Of a stretch of 64,000 bases of DNA, positions 42,100 to 52,420 are shown piece by piece. The notes under the pieces were generated by a model that was not told the DNA's origin, searched no databases, and saw nothing but the letters and a program-made list of their open reading frames with translations. This DNA is from Siphlonurus alternatus (Eukaryota > Arthropoda > Insecta > Ephemeroptera > Siphlonuridae). The translations under genes and the position numbers were made by a program. The stretch is from the NCBI GenBank assembly GCA_949825025.1, contig OX463782.1, forward strand, positions 37,845,951 through 37,909,950. The letters run 5' to 3'. Position 1 is the stretch's first letter, and every line of letters begins with the position of its first letter.

Positions 42100-45000
42100 A
42101 TTATGAGGTTGCTAAGGTTTACATGTTAATCAAATGGGACTACAACAATCGATGTTTCGTGTTATCTTACCCTTAATTTTAATGCTGCAAAGGGAACTTT
42201 TCAGAGGCGACGAGTGTACGTTATTTGTGTATAGCATATAACCGTCCTTCGTTTCGAATAATGTACTATGTCGTTGTAATAATGAGCTATCTACTATTTC
42301 AGGTGAGCGCTAAAATTATGAGCTGTACATTAATTGGTATAAAATAAAGCTCATAATTGCGCTCACCTAAAACAGCAGATAGCTGATTATTATTACAACG
42401 ATATCATGGTTGACAGATAGCTCGATCACTATTGCGGACGAGGGATGATGTAATCTTATTGAAAGTCGACAAAAGTTTATTTTCTTCTAAAAAAGCAAAT
42501 TAGAATGTGTGTGTTTTTTTTTACGTAAGATAAGGACATTGCAGTGTGGGAACATTACAAAATCATCTGACTTGAAGTCTGATTGTTTGAGCAAGGAAAC
42601 CTTTGCAGCAGATTCCAAACAATTCGATTAATTTAGTTATTAAAATTATAACAATTTATTGTTAATAGAGAAACGAGTTTGAGTTGGCCCGCGGCGGCGA
42701 TAATATTAACAGCACCTCGTATGTTGCACGTGCCGGAACTCACAGGCTGTACATTCACGACTAACCTTTCCAACAAACAAAATCATGTAAAGAACACCCG
42801 AGGTCAAAAACTTGCTGCTCAAATTTTAATTAAGCTTAATTATCATTACACACGTAGTATTTATTAATTAGCACTTTGTCGATAACTTCTTTGTAAATCG
42901 CGACCATGATGTTCGATTGACGGTTTAATGTTAATGAATATTTGATTGTTTGAGTATTTAATTTTACATTATGTTAAAAATACGTTTACCGCATATAGTC
43001 AAACTTACATGATATTCCCTCCGGAAGTAGCCGGAAGTGTAAGGTTTCTGGTCTTCCGCTTCATATTTCAGCATTACAATTTCACACATATAGGTTTCAC
43101 ACTTCAAACCATGCTGTGAAATTTCTATTCTGAATTACAAACAGAAGAGCTGCAAACTTCACACTTCCGGCTACTTCCGGAGGGAATATCAATTTAATTT
43201 TAATGTATTATAACTTTTCTGCATGCCACCTTAATATTATTAAATAATAAATAACTAAATGTACGGGTATATTATTTTAGCACGTATAATATATATTCAT
43301 ATAATATATTAATAATACTTCCTCGTTTAATTGCGCAATCAATTGTTCATAATTTAATTGCACGGCCAAGTGAAGGGACCTCATCTATATATACGGATCA
43401 ACAAATGAAAAAAGATTGCCGGAAGTGCGAGGTTTCTGGACCTATTCATTTTTGAACTTAATTTGCAAGGATATTTAAGGATTGTAACCTTGTATATTAA
43501 AATTTATATGTGGCACCGCAAGTAGCCGAAGTGTGTGAGGTTTCTGGAAATTCTGGACTTATTTAGTTTTGAACCTAAAGCTTTGCAGAGAGCTTTATAT
43601 AATTATAAGGGATTCTAACCAATCTGCGAAGTTTTAGAGTTGTCATGTTCAGTCAAATACGATTATTAACGAACGGCCGCAGGTAAATTTAAAGGCCCAG
43701 CGGTGCTTCGCTTCAATTGAAAGTACACATCCTGCAGGTTGGATGATTTTGTGGTGAGGTTCAAACGACTTGACTCAACAAGGAAGTGATCTCCGCTCGC
43801 TGTGTGTTGAATGGACCATTCAGTTAGCAAGGTCGCGCGGCGTTGTTTGCTTAACCATTTTCGTGGAGATTTGTTAAACCAACAGACTCGCGTTTACATT
43901 GTGAAGATAGAACGCGTTCAATATATTAGAACATGTCAAATTTTAATATATATTTTTTTTAATAAACCCTATTGGGTACTTCTATTTACTAATTACATAC
44001 TACTTTGAAACCACGAATTTTCCGAGACCCTAACTTCAGCGTTTCACGGGCTCTTTCAGAACGGGGGCAGCCACGGCCTTGCAATCCATCCCGGCATTTG
44101 CCTGCGACTGAGGGAAACGTGGAAACTTCAGCCAGGATGAACGCTACAATTTTTTTCAAATAAACGGAAGTGCAATGGTCCAAAGCCAGGGGAACCACAT
44201 AGTGGAAAAGCGTAATGATTTACCCCTGGGTGGAAATCGTGGGTTTTGTTGAAAATGGTCACCCATTCAACTACTAAATTTATCCGTACCAATGAGCTGT
44301 CTGATGCCCCTTGATCAATTAGAGCTGTCTGAACATTGTATCAGGTGAGGGCAGTTATGAGCTTTCTGCTTCAACAATTAAGTTCCAGCTCACAGTTTAT
44401 GCACACGACAGCTTATTACTAATCCGGACGAGGGACGATTATTAAACTGGGAATATGTAACATTATAGCGCCGCTTCGTTAGCACATTACTTGGCTGAAA
44501 CAATTGATTCGTAATCGGATGGTCGTGAGTTCGATCCCAGGCACCACCAAACTTTTCACAAGTGCATGGCTAAAGAACACCCACTTGTGCATCCGGAAAG
44601 TGATTAATGGCATCCTTCATCAATTGCCGACCATCCTGACTGAGGTTTCCATGGTTTCCTCAGTCACAACCAGGCAAATGCTGGAATGGATTGTTATAAG
44701 GTCATGGTCCGGTTTGGAAGGACCCACAAAACTCTAAGTAATATGCTATTTCTGCATGGTTCACGAAGAAGTTAAAATTCAGTCGCTTGTACAACAGGGT
44801 TCACTGAAAGAAAAAAAAAAAATCTCAATGTCAATAAGCTGGACCTAATCCTTAACTCGAAAACTAGCTCGTTTTTGTATACCTGATATTTTAGCTACTG
44901 CATGATAGGGGGATGTAAAGGAGAACATTTTTATTTTTTTTCATAATTTTCATGAATGGGATATTTATTAACATTGGGCGTGTTATCTCTACCTTAAAAG

Positions 45001-45483
45001 GTGGATTTATATACACGAGTGATTTTTAGCGGCGCGACTTAAATAATGCACACTTGCTGTAACATCCATTGGCGGCAATATATTAACTCAATGATTGGTG
45101 GCTATATTTGTCGGTTAAAAAGTGCATCAAAATTGAATTCGCTTGTGGATAGGATTTCACAGGTTTTACGTCATGTATATAAATCCACCTTTAATCACGT
45201 GTCTTCTTTTCAGGCGCTGGCGTGCGGCGGTGCGCGGGCGGCGCCTCAGTTCCTGGGCAACCTGCTGGTGCAGCTGGCGCGCGAGAACCTGGCGGGTCTG
45301 CCGGTGGTGCACAACAAGCAGAGCTGGCCCTTTCACCCTGATGAGGGTCTGGCGCGGCGCGCGCGGTACGAACAGCTCTACGGCCCGCGAGCACAGTGGC
45401 TCATCAAGGCGCTCGGCGAGGGGGAGGGGGGATTCCCCAAACTGCAGGAGGGCGAGCCGTACCGTGGCCAGAACAAGGCATGA
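40919..45483 (+). CDS. Small secreted protein, 100 aa, F-x-PDEG family (two exons)
   Basis: Exon 1 is 40919-40951 and exon 2 is 45214-45483, joined in phase 0 (GTGAGT donor, TCTTCTTTTCAG acceptor). The product begins MKLGSLLMMIF and continues ALACGGARAAPQF, a classic signal peptide with cleavage predicted after the ARA at residues 18-20. The mature part of about 80 residues lacks cysteines. It carries WPFHPDEGLARRARY then EQLYGPRAQWLIKALGEG. The last exon at 61677-61994 encodes a clear relative. I do not recognise the family and assign no function; a hormone-like, cuticular or haemolymph role are all possible. The 4.26-kb intron is full of MITEs and SINEs. Confidence 0.85.
40970..41110. repeat. 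Imperfect tandem repeat at the start of intron 1
   Basis: CCAAACCTCAGTGTCGCC followed by a CGGATAGTTTCTG-like spacer occurs four times with variation, starting 25 bp after the donor. Confidence 0.65.
41758..42176. repeat. Palindromic MITE, family D (TTAA-bounded)
   Basis: The ends are TTAAGGGTAAGATAACACG and CGTGTTATCTTACCCTTAA. Inner arms contain long A-runs and ATGTAAACCTTAGCAGCCTC with its inverse. It lies in the intron of the secreted-protein gene. Confidence 0.87.
42225..42450. repeat. Palindromic MITE, family U
   Basis: GTCGTTGTAATAATGAGCTA and AGGTGAGCGC at left mirror GCGCTCACCT and GATTATTATTACAACGA at right. A degenerate relative lies at about 44288-44440 (both end near GACGAGGGACGAT). 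Confidence 0.72.
42460..43000. other. Intron of the secreted-protein gene, no exon seen
   Basis: AT-rich. A short Ala/Thr-rich frame at 42679-42867 shows no motif. Confidence 0.4.
43005..43195. repeat. Palindromic MITE, family N
   Basis: TATTCCCTCCGGAAGTAGCC at left and GGCTACTTCCGGAGGGAATA at right are exact inverses. Confidence 0.82.
43420..43650. repeat. Family N-related repeat remnants
   Basis: GCCGGAAGTGCGAGGTTTCTG and a second AGTGTGTGAGGTTTCTGG piece are partial arms of family N. The region ends GTTCAGTCAAATA. Confidence 0.5.
44004..44280 (-). repeat. 5S-headed SINE type A1, decayed head
   Basis: Tail at left (GAAACCACGAATTTTCCGAG), core inverted at 44090-44140, body AATGGTCCAAAGCCAGGGG, and a remnant of the 5S head (GGTCACCCATTCAACTACTA) at right. 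Confidence 0.78.
44465..44825 (+). repeat. tRNA-headed SINE, type B, partial head
   Basis: TTCGTAATCGGATGGTCGTG with box B GAGTTCGATCCCA, then core (CTGAGGTTTCCATGGTTTCC) and poly-A at 44813. The 77-aa frame across it is an artefact. Confidence 0.82.
44852..44997. repeat. Half copy of MITE family C
   Basis: AACTCGAAAACTAGCTCGTT through GTTATCTCTACCTTAA. Only the right arm is present, directly abutting the family H copy that follows. Confidence 0.75.
44998..45192 (+). repeat. MITE family H ending 21 bp before a splice acceptor
   Basis: AAAAGGTGGATTTATATACA at left and GTATATAAATCCACCTTT at right, with an internal 20-bp duplication-like insertion. Exon 2 of the secreted-protein gene starts at 45214, so any branch point must lie in or at the edge of this MITE. 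Confidence 0.8.
45214..45483 (+). CDS. Exon 2 of the 100-aa secreted protein
   Basis: 89 codons plus TGA, strongly GC-rich against an AT-rich background. It encodes the end of the signal peptide and the entire mature protein, including the PDEG core at residues 48-51 of the predicted protein. Confidence 0.85.
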   Translation, partial: ALACGGARAAPQFLGNLLVQLARENLAGLPVVHNKQSWPFHPDEGLARRARYEQLYGPRAQWLIKALGEGEGGFPKLQEGEPYRGQNKA

Positions 45484-45489
45484 GCAGAA

Positions 45490-46020
45490 CAAGTCGTTCC
45501 AGAACGACATCCTGATGAATGATACTCTGTATATAACAATGACTTTTTTAGACCTTTTTTTTAATTTGTACTATGGTGTAAATATTGTAAAAATGCGAGA
45601 CTGTCTGCTCAAAGTAAAGCAGGCTAATTTTACGTTCCCGGTCTCACAAAGGTGTTCAGTGTATTTGTAAAATAATTAACGATGAATCTCAGTTGATTGA
45701 GGTCTAAGAATCGGCCCCCTTGAATGCAACAAGACTTGCTTTGAACTTGCCATATACAAATTTTGAAGTGGATCCATCTGATCAGTTTTGTGAAAATTTA
45801 GGTACAAAAATTTAACATGGAGCCTTATGGACAGAAACAGGAAATGAAGCTGTTGTGAGAAAACCTCCCCCTTGAATTTGGCCTAACCATAAACTATTAA
45901 ATTTCAGAACATGCTCGAAATTTTAAAATTTATGTAATTCGATTTTGTCTGACAGAAATTTTCGATCGATTATTATGACGTCCAACTTACTGAGATTGGA
46001 AATAACACGTCAATCTACCG
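45490..46020. other. 3' flank of the secreted-protein gene with inverted family W repeat
   Basis: No strong AATAAA was found close to the stop. Inverted family W sequence (GGAAATGAAGCTGTTGTGAG near 45845) covers part of it. Confidence 0.4.
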
Positions 46021-46054
46021 GCTTACGATCCGGGAGATTCCGGAGAGAACGTCT

Positions 46055-46125
46055 CGTGAGTCAGTCGACCTTGACCACGTGACCAGGTCACGTGACCATG
46101 TGTCTGCATCAGTCACGTGACCTTG
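46055..46125. promoter_or_regulatory. Cluster of three CACGTG E-boxes
   Basis: CACGTG occurs at 46076-46081, 46089-46094 and 46114-46119. The last two lie in extended GGTCACGTGACC and GTCACGTGAC palindromes, the type bound by bHLH-zip factors (MITF/TFEB/USF). The surroundings are GC-rich and also include GTGACGTCAC near 46212. No gene start could be placed next to it. Confidence 0.45.
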
Positions 46126-46234
46126 CCGCGCGGACATCCTCATTGCGCTGTGCCCGGAAATTGTAAAAAACCTCACTTATTAGCGTCGTTAGCAAGACCG
46201 CTCCCTGGGAGAGTGACGTCACACCGTCAAGACC

Positions 46235-46425
46235 AGACGATCTGTTCGTAAATGCACAATGAAGTAACTGGTTGCATGGCTGATTATTAAAAAAGAAACA
46301 AGAAGAAGAATAAAAATGACATTCAATCTTATTTATAGAAATAGAACTTTACTAAAATAATTTTACCTGTACATCTGATTATTGATTCGTGAACCAGTCG
46401 TGTACTTACGAACACACCCAAATTA
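46235..46425. repeat. MITE family S, longer copy
   Basis: CTGTTCGTAAATGCACAATG at left and the inverse GTACTTACGAACACACCC at right. The middle is AT-rich and less symmetrical. Confidence 0.6.
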
Positions 46426-46429
46426 AAGC

Positions 46430-47600
46430 GGAGATATGGAAATAACAACCAAATTAGCCAATAAAACAGTTAAAAAAAAGTCTTGCCATTTCGTACTGAA
46501 ATTATGTTTGGTCTCTTGGAAAGCAAAATAAAATTCCCCTCACATAGTCTGCACATACCGCAGTTAATTCAAAATTGAATTTGATCATACTGCAGCATTT
46601 GTTACATATAACATTAGCTTTTCTAAAATTAATTCATTACATTCATTAATTTTTACACAATTTTGTAAATTTGTATTACAGTACCACGGTAAACTAGAGC
46701 TGCAACTATATACGTTATTTATTAGTTGCACCGCTCAAGCAAGCACACATCAAGAACTATTTACTAAGAGGGCGGACTAACTTTTTTGCCGCCAACCGGC
46801 TGACATTTCTTTAACCCAGTGACGTCACGACGTTGACTTTTCTAGCGCATTTGATTGGCATAGAGTCAGCTACAAAGATACCGCGGTCAAGGATGCCGCT
46901 TTATTAGCCATGTGTCAAATCTGTCAAGCTGTCAAATCTTTGACGTCTTCAAAGAAACCGCCCGAGCACGTGGCTCATATAGCGGACTTCCCCGAAGGTT
47001 GGCGAGAAATGTCGAGTATCGAGGTTCTTCAATAAGTTGTTCTAGGCCGTCCTCCCAGTATATATAATAGTCGTTGAGCACACATAACGCTCGCCTCTCC
47101 ATGCTGCCTAGCACGTATTGCTGGTAATTCCCCCCAGGTTTTGTGATCGTAATATATTGATATTTTTTAATCCGGTTAATTGCCGCACGACTCAGGTGTG
47201 ATGAAACGTTGAAATTACATCACAAATTTGCCTGACTAACACTCCAGTTCCTATAACCTGTATTAGTGATATTTATAGTTTTTATTTAATTTACTGCCAT
47301 TGCAAAATACTGTCCTTATATATTTAAGAATGCCCGCATTAATTCATTTTCCTATTTAATGTATAATACGATCGATTGAGAACTATAATTAAATCGAGAG
47401 AATCAATCAAGAGTTCTATAATTTAATCGCAATCAATTTGGTGGTGGTCTAAGCAACTTTTCATTCTTATACCCCTCTCTCCTTTACGCCATTAATAAAA
47501 TATATTATATATGTAGCATAAATATATAATATGTATTATAATTTATTATAATAAAATTAATATACGTAAGTATAAAACAAATTTATGCGGTAGAAAGCTT
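46430..47600. other. Intergenic DNA, no certain gene
   Basis: The minus-strand frame 47114-46932 (60 aa; reads NDYYIYWEDGLEQLIEE) is GC-richer than its surroundings but matches nothing I know and ends in a TTTGACAGCTTGACAG repeat. I leave it as an unassigned open frame. The rest is AT-rich. Confidence 0.3.
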
Positions 47601-47610
47601 GTTCCTGACA

Positions 47611-47842
47611 GGCGCGGCTTATACTGTTTTTTTTTTTTTTTTTTAACCATTGGGCTTATGAGACATATATGAGGCAGGCACTCTCCGAAATTTGGTTCTG
47701 GATCCGCGCCTGTCGCTGCCAGGGTCGGGGGAGGGGGGACCCTATCCCGCAATGTTAATTTTGGGAAGGGAGGGGGTGCGGGTTGGTAATGTACCTTTGG
47801 GGGGGGGGGTCGATCGCCCCCCCCCCCCTGGATCCGCGCCTG
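47611..47842. mobile_element. Two adjacent G-rich hAT-like MITEs
   Basis: The first spans about 47611-47708 (CAGGCGCGGCTTATA ... CTGGATCCGCGCCTG). The second starts within the following CAGGGTCGGGGGAGG and ends CTGGATCCGCGCCTG at about 47842. TCGCTGC and GCGCTGC flank the second, a possible decayed duplication. Confidence 0.7.
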
Positions 47843-47849
47843 GCGCTGC

Positions 47850-48235
47850 GTGAGCCACTTTTCTTATTTTACAATAAAAACTATATTAATGCATGACCTT
47901 GCATAATCGAACTACTCTATATAAAGATAATAACGGTGGCTGGCATGAAAACTTGCCACATTTCACTTTTCATAGAAACTATATAACTGAATTTTTTAGT
48001 ACAAGTCTTCTTCTGAAAATCGTTTTAAATGCTCGCGTTTTAGCTCAAAACTGCTATCGGAAGATCTGTGGAACAAACCAATATTATATAATAACAAAAA
48101 TGTTGCAGTTATTTTCTTAGATTGCGTGAATAGTATATAGAAAGCTGGCAAGAGAGTTCCAAGTAAAAAGTAAAAGCTACTTGCCAGGCGTTCAGAATAT
48201 TATGTAAAAACTGTCACACCTTGCACGTCCAAAAG
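47850..48235. other. AT-rich intergenic DNA, no gene seen
   Basis: The 75-aa frame at 47893-48120 has no recognised motif. Confidence 0.4.
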
Positions 48236-48432
48236 TATAGTCAAATATACTTAAAATTCCCGCCGGAATTGAGTAGTTTCTGCTCTTCCTGTTCATTTCC
48301 AATTTTCGTATTTTTTGCAAACAAGTTAGTCCTGTAATTGCAAATCTCTCTGTAAAATTTGAAACTCCAAATGCAAACAGAAAGGACTGAAACCTCTCAC
48401 TTCCGGCGGGAATATTAAATTGATTTGACTGT
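48236..48432. repeat. Palindromic MITE, family N-like
   Basis: TAGTCAAATATACTTAAAAT and CCCGCCGGAATTG at left mirror CTTCCGGCGGGAATAT and TTGATTTGACTGTA at right. Confidence 0.75.
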
Positions 48433-48889
48433 ACATTCTATTTAAGGTGTACTTTTTATTTATAATATAGATGGCTCTATAATCCTATGTAATAATTTAC
48501 TTAGCTTTATATAAATAAATATAAATAATAAATATCTAATACAGCCACTATAAATAATTCAATATACTTCACTTGCTTGTAATGTATAATATATTCATTA
48601 AAAAAATAACAAACTATATTTCTCTTGTTTTATTGCCTTTTATGCCTTCATTCATTGTCGCTGAAATTTTACATTAATTATATATTATATAAAAAATTAT
48701 AATGTTATTTATAATACAGTACATGTCAGCTAATGATATTGTTATGTTAATTGTAGTAACAATGAAGTAATCATTGTTGTAGCAGCTTCTGCCACCCCCC
48801 ATCAGTCCTAGAAAATTGGCAACAAGTCCAGCTCTTTCTTTATAATTTTTATTTATAAAGACAAAGGTGTGTACGTACACCTCGCGCGC

Positions 48890-49105
48890 CTCCGAAAAGT
48901 TCCCTTCTGCAGTTAACCACCATGCCCCGTAAGAGGCGCGGATCCAAACAAAAAAAAAGTCAAATCCAAAATTTCGGGAGGGGCTGCAGCCCCCCCAGCT
49001 CACCTCCTGGATCCGCGCCTGTCCCGTGTAAGTATAATATAATAAACGGCATGGTGATTAACAAGACTGCAGAAGTGAAATTTTCAGAGGCGAGGAGTGT
49101 GCATG
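48890..49105. repeat. MITE family X split by a G-rich element
   Basis: Left arm CGCCTCCGAAAAGTTCCCTT and right arm GTGAAATTTTCAGAGGCGAG. The insert at about 48932-49021 (AGGCGCGGATCC ... GGATCCGCGCCTG) has a decayed CCCGTAAG/CCCGTGTAAG flank. Confidence 0.65.
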
Positions 49106-49140
49106 ACCGTTACATAAATTTTACAATAAAAATAAACTTG

Positions 49141-49340
49141 TTAAGGGTTATATAGGTAACACGGATCAGCTGACCCAATGCTAAAAAAAGCCCACACATG
49201 ACCACACATGAAAATTATGAAAAAATAAAATGTTATCCTCTACATCCCCTATCAGTGGCTAAAATATCAGGTATACAAATTCGAGCTAGTTTTCGAGTTA
49301 TAAATTTTTAAAGTTCACTACTTTAACATGAAAAACTCAA
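49141..49340. repeat. Half copy of MITE family C
   Basis: TTAAGGGTTATATAGGTAAC at left, then CGGATCAGCTGACCCAATG as in the copy at 6155. The right arm is missing. Confidence 0.65.
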
Positions 49341-49469
49341 ACTCCCATACTCAAATTTTGTGTACAATTTTGTGTATCATGAACTTTACTCGAATCCGGC
49401 CTCAACTTGCTAGAGCTACAATAAACAGAGAGATGCAGATTTGCAATTTTGGGAGATGTAAGAAGCAGG

Positions 49470-49655
49470 TGCAAATCATCCTTGGGGGGGGGGGGGGAGC
49501 TGCAGCCCAACCCCCCGAAATTTTGGATTTAACATGGGCAATATAGGCGCGCTTTCCCCACTTCAATTTTTTTAACATTAGGCAGCCTCCCCCCCCTAAA
49601 AATTTTGCAGCCCTTTCCCCACCCCCTCCGATTTTTTTTTATGCATCCGCGCCTA
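49470..49655. mobile_element. G-rich hAT-like MITE, variant
   Basis: A 14-G tract near 49484 is followed by the CCCGAAATTTTGGATTTAAC interior shared with 31118-31306. The right end is GCATCCGCGCCT. Confidence 0.6.
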
Positions 49656-49728
49656 CTAAGAAGTACACACAGTCTATCAATATCAAAAAGTCCCCCTCAC
49701 CTCCGTAGACTGCGTGGTAACATCTATA

Positions 49729-49761
49729 CAAGGTGGGTAAAGGTAACTTTACCCACCTTGC
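49729..49761. repeat. Perfect short hairpin
   Basis: CAAGGTGGGTAAAG and CTTTACCCACCTTG separated by GTAA. Confidence 0.8.
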
Positions 49762-49967
49762 ATCTATAAACAGAGCAGGAGTAAAGTTCGTGTACATGCA
49801 TGCAAGTATTGCAAAGAGACACATCTCGGATTGCAGCTTATCACTTGCGACTTTTCGACCACACAGCTTGTAAAATAATAACTGTCATGAAAAGATAATA
49901 CAGCCAACATTGATTTATAGTTCATACAAAAAAATGGTACAAAAAGCAAAGATTAGGATATAAGTAA

Positions 49968-50093
49968 AACCATCATATGATGATTATGATCAGCGCTGTC
50001 ACTTTGACGAGTCAAGCCGTCGGCTGCAGGCTGCATACCAGCCGCCGGCTTGCCTCGTCAAAGTGACAGCGCTGACCATATGATGGTTCTTTT
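49968..50093. repeat. Palindromic element V
   Basis: CATCATATGATG, then CAGCGCTGTCACTTTGACGA at left mirror TCGTCAAAGTGACAGCGCTG and CATATGATGG at right, around a GCAGGCTGCAT centre. Arms are almost perfect. Confidence 0.8.
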
Positions 50094-50244
50094 ATAGCAG
50101 CAAAGCACCAATAAAACCAGTAAAAGGCACCGTGGCATACACACAAGAGTGGTAGCCATCTCAGTTTTAATATTCGATTAATGTGAATGAAAAAAATGTA
50201 AGATCAACAATACACAAGAGAATATTACTTTATTTAAATATTAT

Positions 50245-50610
50245 CTGGGCACTTGACGCAGTGCCATGGTATGCACCTCTGATTCGTAATCGGATGGTCG
50301 TGATGTTCGATCCCAGCCATGCACCGCCAAACTTTTCACAAGTGGCGGTTGCTAAAGAACACCTACTCGTGCATCCGGGAGGTGATTGATGGCATTCTCC
50401 ATCAATTACCGACCATCTTGACTGAGGTTTCCATGGTTTCCTCAGTTACAACCAGGCGAATGCTGGGATGGATTGCTTATAAGGCCATGGCCGCCCCGGT
50501 TTGGAAGGGACTCACAAAAGTAGGGTCTACGAAGAGCCGGGAGGTTAAATTCAGTCACTTCATTGCATGATGGCCAGTACCCTGTACTAGGGTTCACTTA
50601 AAAAGCTAAA
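50245..50610 (+). repeat. tRNA-headed SINE, type B
   Basis: Full-length: CACTTGACGCAGTGCC (box A-like), TTCGTAATCGGATGGTCGTG, box B GTTCGATCCCA, core, CCCTGTACTAGGGTTCA tail motif and poly-A at 50608. Confidence 0.88.
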
Positions 50611-50619
50611 AAAAAATAT

Positions 50620-51210
50620 ATAATTTATTTTAATTTTACCATAATATTATAATTCGCATGATTTTGCAAGTCTTAAATTCTGAGAATGCTGAGCACCAAT
50701 GTTAATTAGCTCGCTCGCATTCTAGACGGTAATTAAAGCTATGAGCCGGCTAGTCATGGTTAAATTATGAGGATATAGACAGCCATAGTCGGTCAACGCG
50801 TGCCTCTGGTAAAAAGTCAAGGCTGCGATTTGTTCTTTGTAAGCTCAGTGTTTTTAAATAGAAAAAAATAGATCCTTGAAATTTTACATTTATAAGAGCT
50901 GTGAATTATACAAGCATACAGAAAGCCAGCTCGATCATTATCCTCATATTTTATTACATTGTTTTTCAAGGAAACTTCGCTAACATTGAGACCAAACAGC
51001 TCAGATTTTATATAGTCTCAGTTTACCCCCACCCCTCAATGGTATATTCGGGGAAATCGAGTCTCCCGATAAATTGTGTTAAAAATTGAAAGTGGTTTGC
51101 TCCCCACCCCTTGTTTTTCTTATCGTGAAATAATAAAAATTAAGGGTTGCATCATGACCCCCTCTCCCTTTTTCTACCCAATATGTTTGTACAGTCGCCT
51201 CCTAGGAGAA
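50620..51210. other. AT-rich intergenic DNA, no gene seen
   Basis: No exon or listed repeat recognised. Confidence 0.4.
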
Positions 51211-51213
51211 GTG

Positions 51214-51625
51214 CATTGGGTGTAGCACCGGTAGTTGGCAACACTGACGTATCTTCACCATGTTAATTTTTTATCGTTGCTCCTCGGAGTAATTTTTATG
51301 CTAGAGCTAAGCTGATTGCTGTAGTATCAAGATAATTAGTAGCCCAAGTGCACAATTTGGCTAAATAAAGCCTGATTTAAAGAAAAGCATCTTTTAGTAA
51401 TTTTTTAAATTTACATGCATTTTTCTAAAATATAAAAAAAATACTTTTCTTTAAATCAGGCTTTATTTAGCCAAATTGTGCACTTGGGCTACTAATTATT
51501 TTGATGCTACAGCAATCAGCTTAGCTCTAGCATAAAAATTACTCCGAGAAGCAATGATCAAAAATTAACATGGTGAAGATACGTCAGTGTTGCCAACTAC
51601 CGGTGCTACATCCAATGCCCTTCAT
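51214..51625. repeat. Palindromic element O with arms of about 170 bp
   Basis: Left arm 51214-51385 (GTAGCACCGGTAGTTGGCAA ... GGCTTTATT inverse) and right arm 51455-51625 are near-identical inverses. The spacer of about 65 bp is AT-rich. Confidence 0.85.
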
Positions 51626-51835
51626 ACCCAGTAAGAATTACACAGAGAGCTTGATGATTAACAAGGCTGCAGGTTGGAAATTTTCTAAGTAGACGAGTAT
51701 ACCTGTGCGCCCCCACCCCTTAAATGTTTGTCAGGAAGGGTTGCTGGGATGATTGTCCGGTAAATAACTTTTGGGAGGACACACCGGAGCAGAGAAATTA
51801 CTCGGGGATGTTCTCATTCAGAAAGATGAGACGCC

Positions 51836-52008
51836 CACAGGGGCGGATTCATCTCGCGGTTCTGGGGGGGGGGGGGGGGGGGGGCTATCCCACAATGTTA
51901 AAATTTGGAGTGGGTAGGGGTTGTAACACGTTCAGTGTATTTTGGGACTTTTTTGGAAGGGGGGGGGGGGCGATCGCCCCCATCATCCCCCCCTTGGATC
52001 TGCGCCTG
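51836..52008. mobile_element. G-rich hAT-like MITE, 173 bp, 8-bp duplication GAGACGCC
   Basis: It starts CACAGGGGCGGATTCAT, has an 18-G tract, and ends GGATCTGCGCCTG. Perfect GAGACGCC repeats lie at 51828-51835 and 52009-52016. Confidence 0.9.
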
Positions 52009-52079
52009 GAGACGCCCCTCTTTCAGTTCGCCATACCAGGATGGTGATAAATCTGATAATGATAAGCTAAGCCAAGGGT

Positions 52080-52251
52080 GGAACTAGCGTGCGGCTCAAG
52101 GGGGGTGGAGTATGGGGGAATGCGGTGCCCTTATCCCGTAATGTTTCATTTGAGGGGGCGACTGGGGGGTGGTTACACCTTCAATGTTTTGGGACCTTTG
52201 GGGGTGGTGCACGATCCTCCCCATTCCCCCCCCCCCCTGGATCCGCACCTG
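52080..52251. mobile_element. G-rich hAT-like MITE
   Basis: CGTGCGGCTCAAGGGGGG at left and CCCCCTGGATCCGCACCTG at right, with the CTTATCCCGTAATGTTTCATT interior. No clear duplication. Confidence 0.7.
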
Positions 52252-52269
52252 TATGATAAGACTTCAATT

Positions 52270-52393
52270 TAATTGGTAGAGACGCTCCAATTAATCGAAG
52301 GCCGGCTTTCTGACGAATTCCTCGCTTTCTCTCGATAACCCACTTTCCCTGACGAGCTCTCAGTGTTCGCCGCTCGCCCGCACGGACCGCATC
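52270..52393 (+). promoter_or_regulatory. Promoter and leader of the 78-aa secreted-protein gene
   Basis: This is a GC-richer stretch between the MITE and the ATG at 52394. No TATA box at a canonical distance is obvious; a TCAGTGTTC initiator-like sequence lies near 52361. The translation context GCATCATGACC is acceptable. Confidence 0.4.
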
Positions 52394-52420
52394 ATGACCA
52401 AGCTTCTCTCCTTTCTCACG
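52394..52420 (+). CDS. Exon 1 of the 78-aa secreted protein
   Basis: Nine codons (MTKLLSFLT) followed by GTGAGT. As in the 100-aa gene, the first intron splits the signal peptide in phase 0. Confidence 0.82.

Noticed and set aside
45143..45670. 175-aa plus-strand frame overlapping the secreted-protein exon
   Set aside because: Arg/Ser-rich shadow in another frame of the GC-rich exon. The chosen frame matches the paralogue and joins exon 1 in phase.
46932..47114. 60-aa minus-strand frame as a gene
   Set aside because: It matches nothing, has no splice sites that fit, and ends in a short repeat. Kept only as a note in the intergenic description.
51724..52047. 107-aa frame with a poly-Gly stretch
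   Set aside because: Reads through the poly-G tract of a hAT-like MITE.
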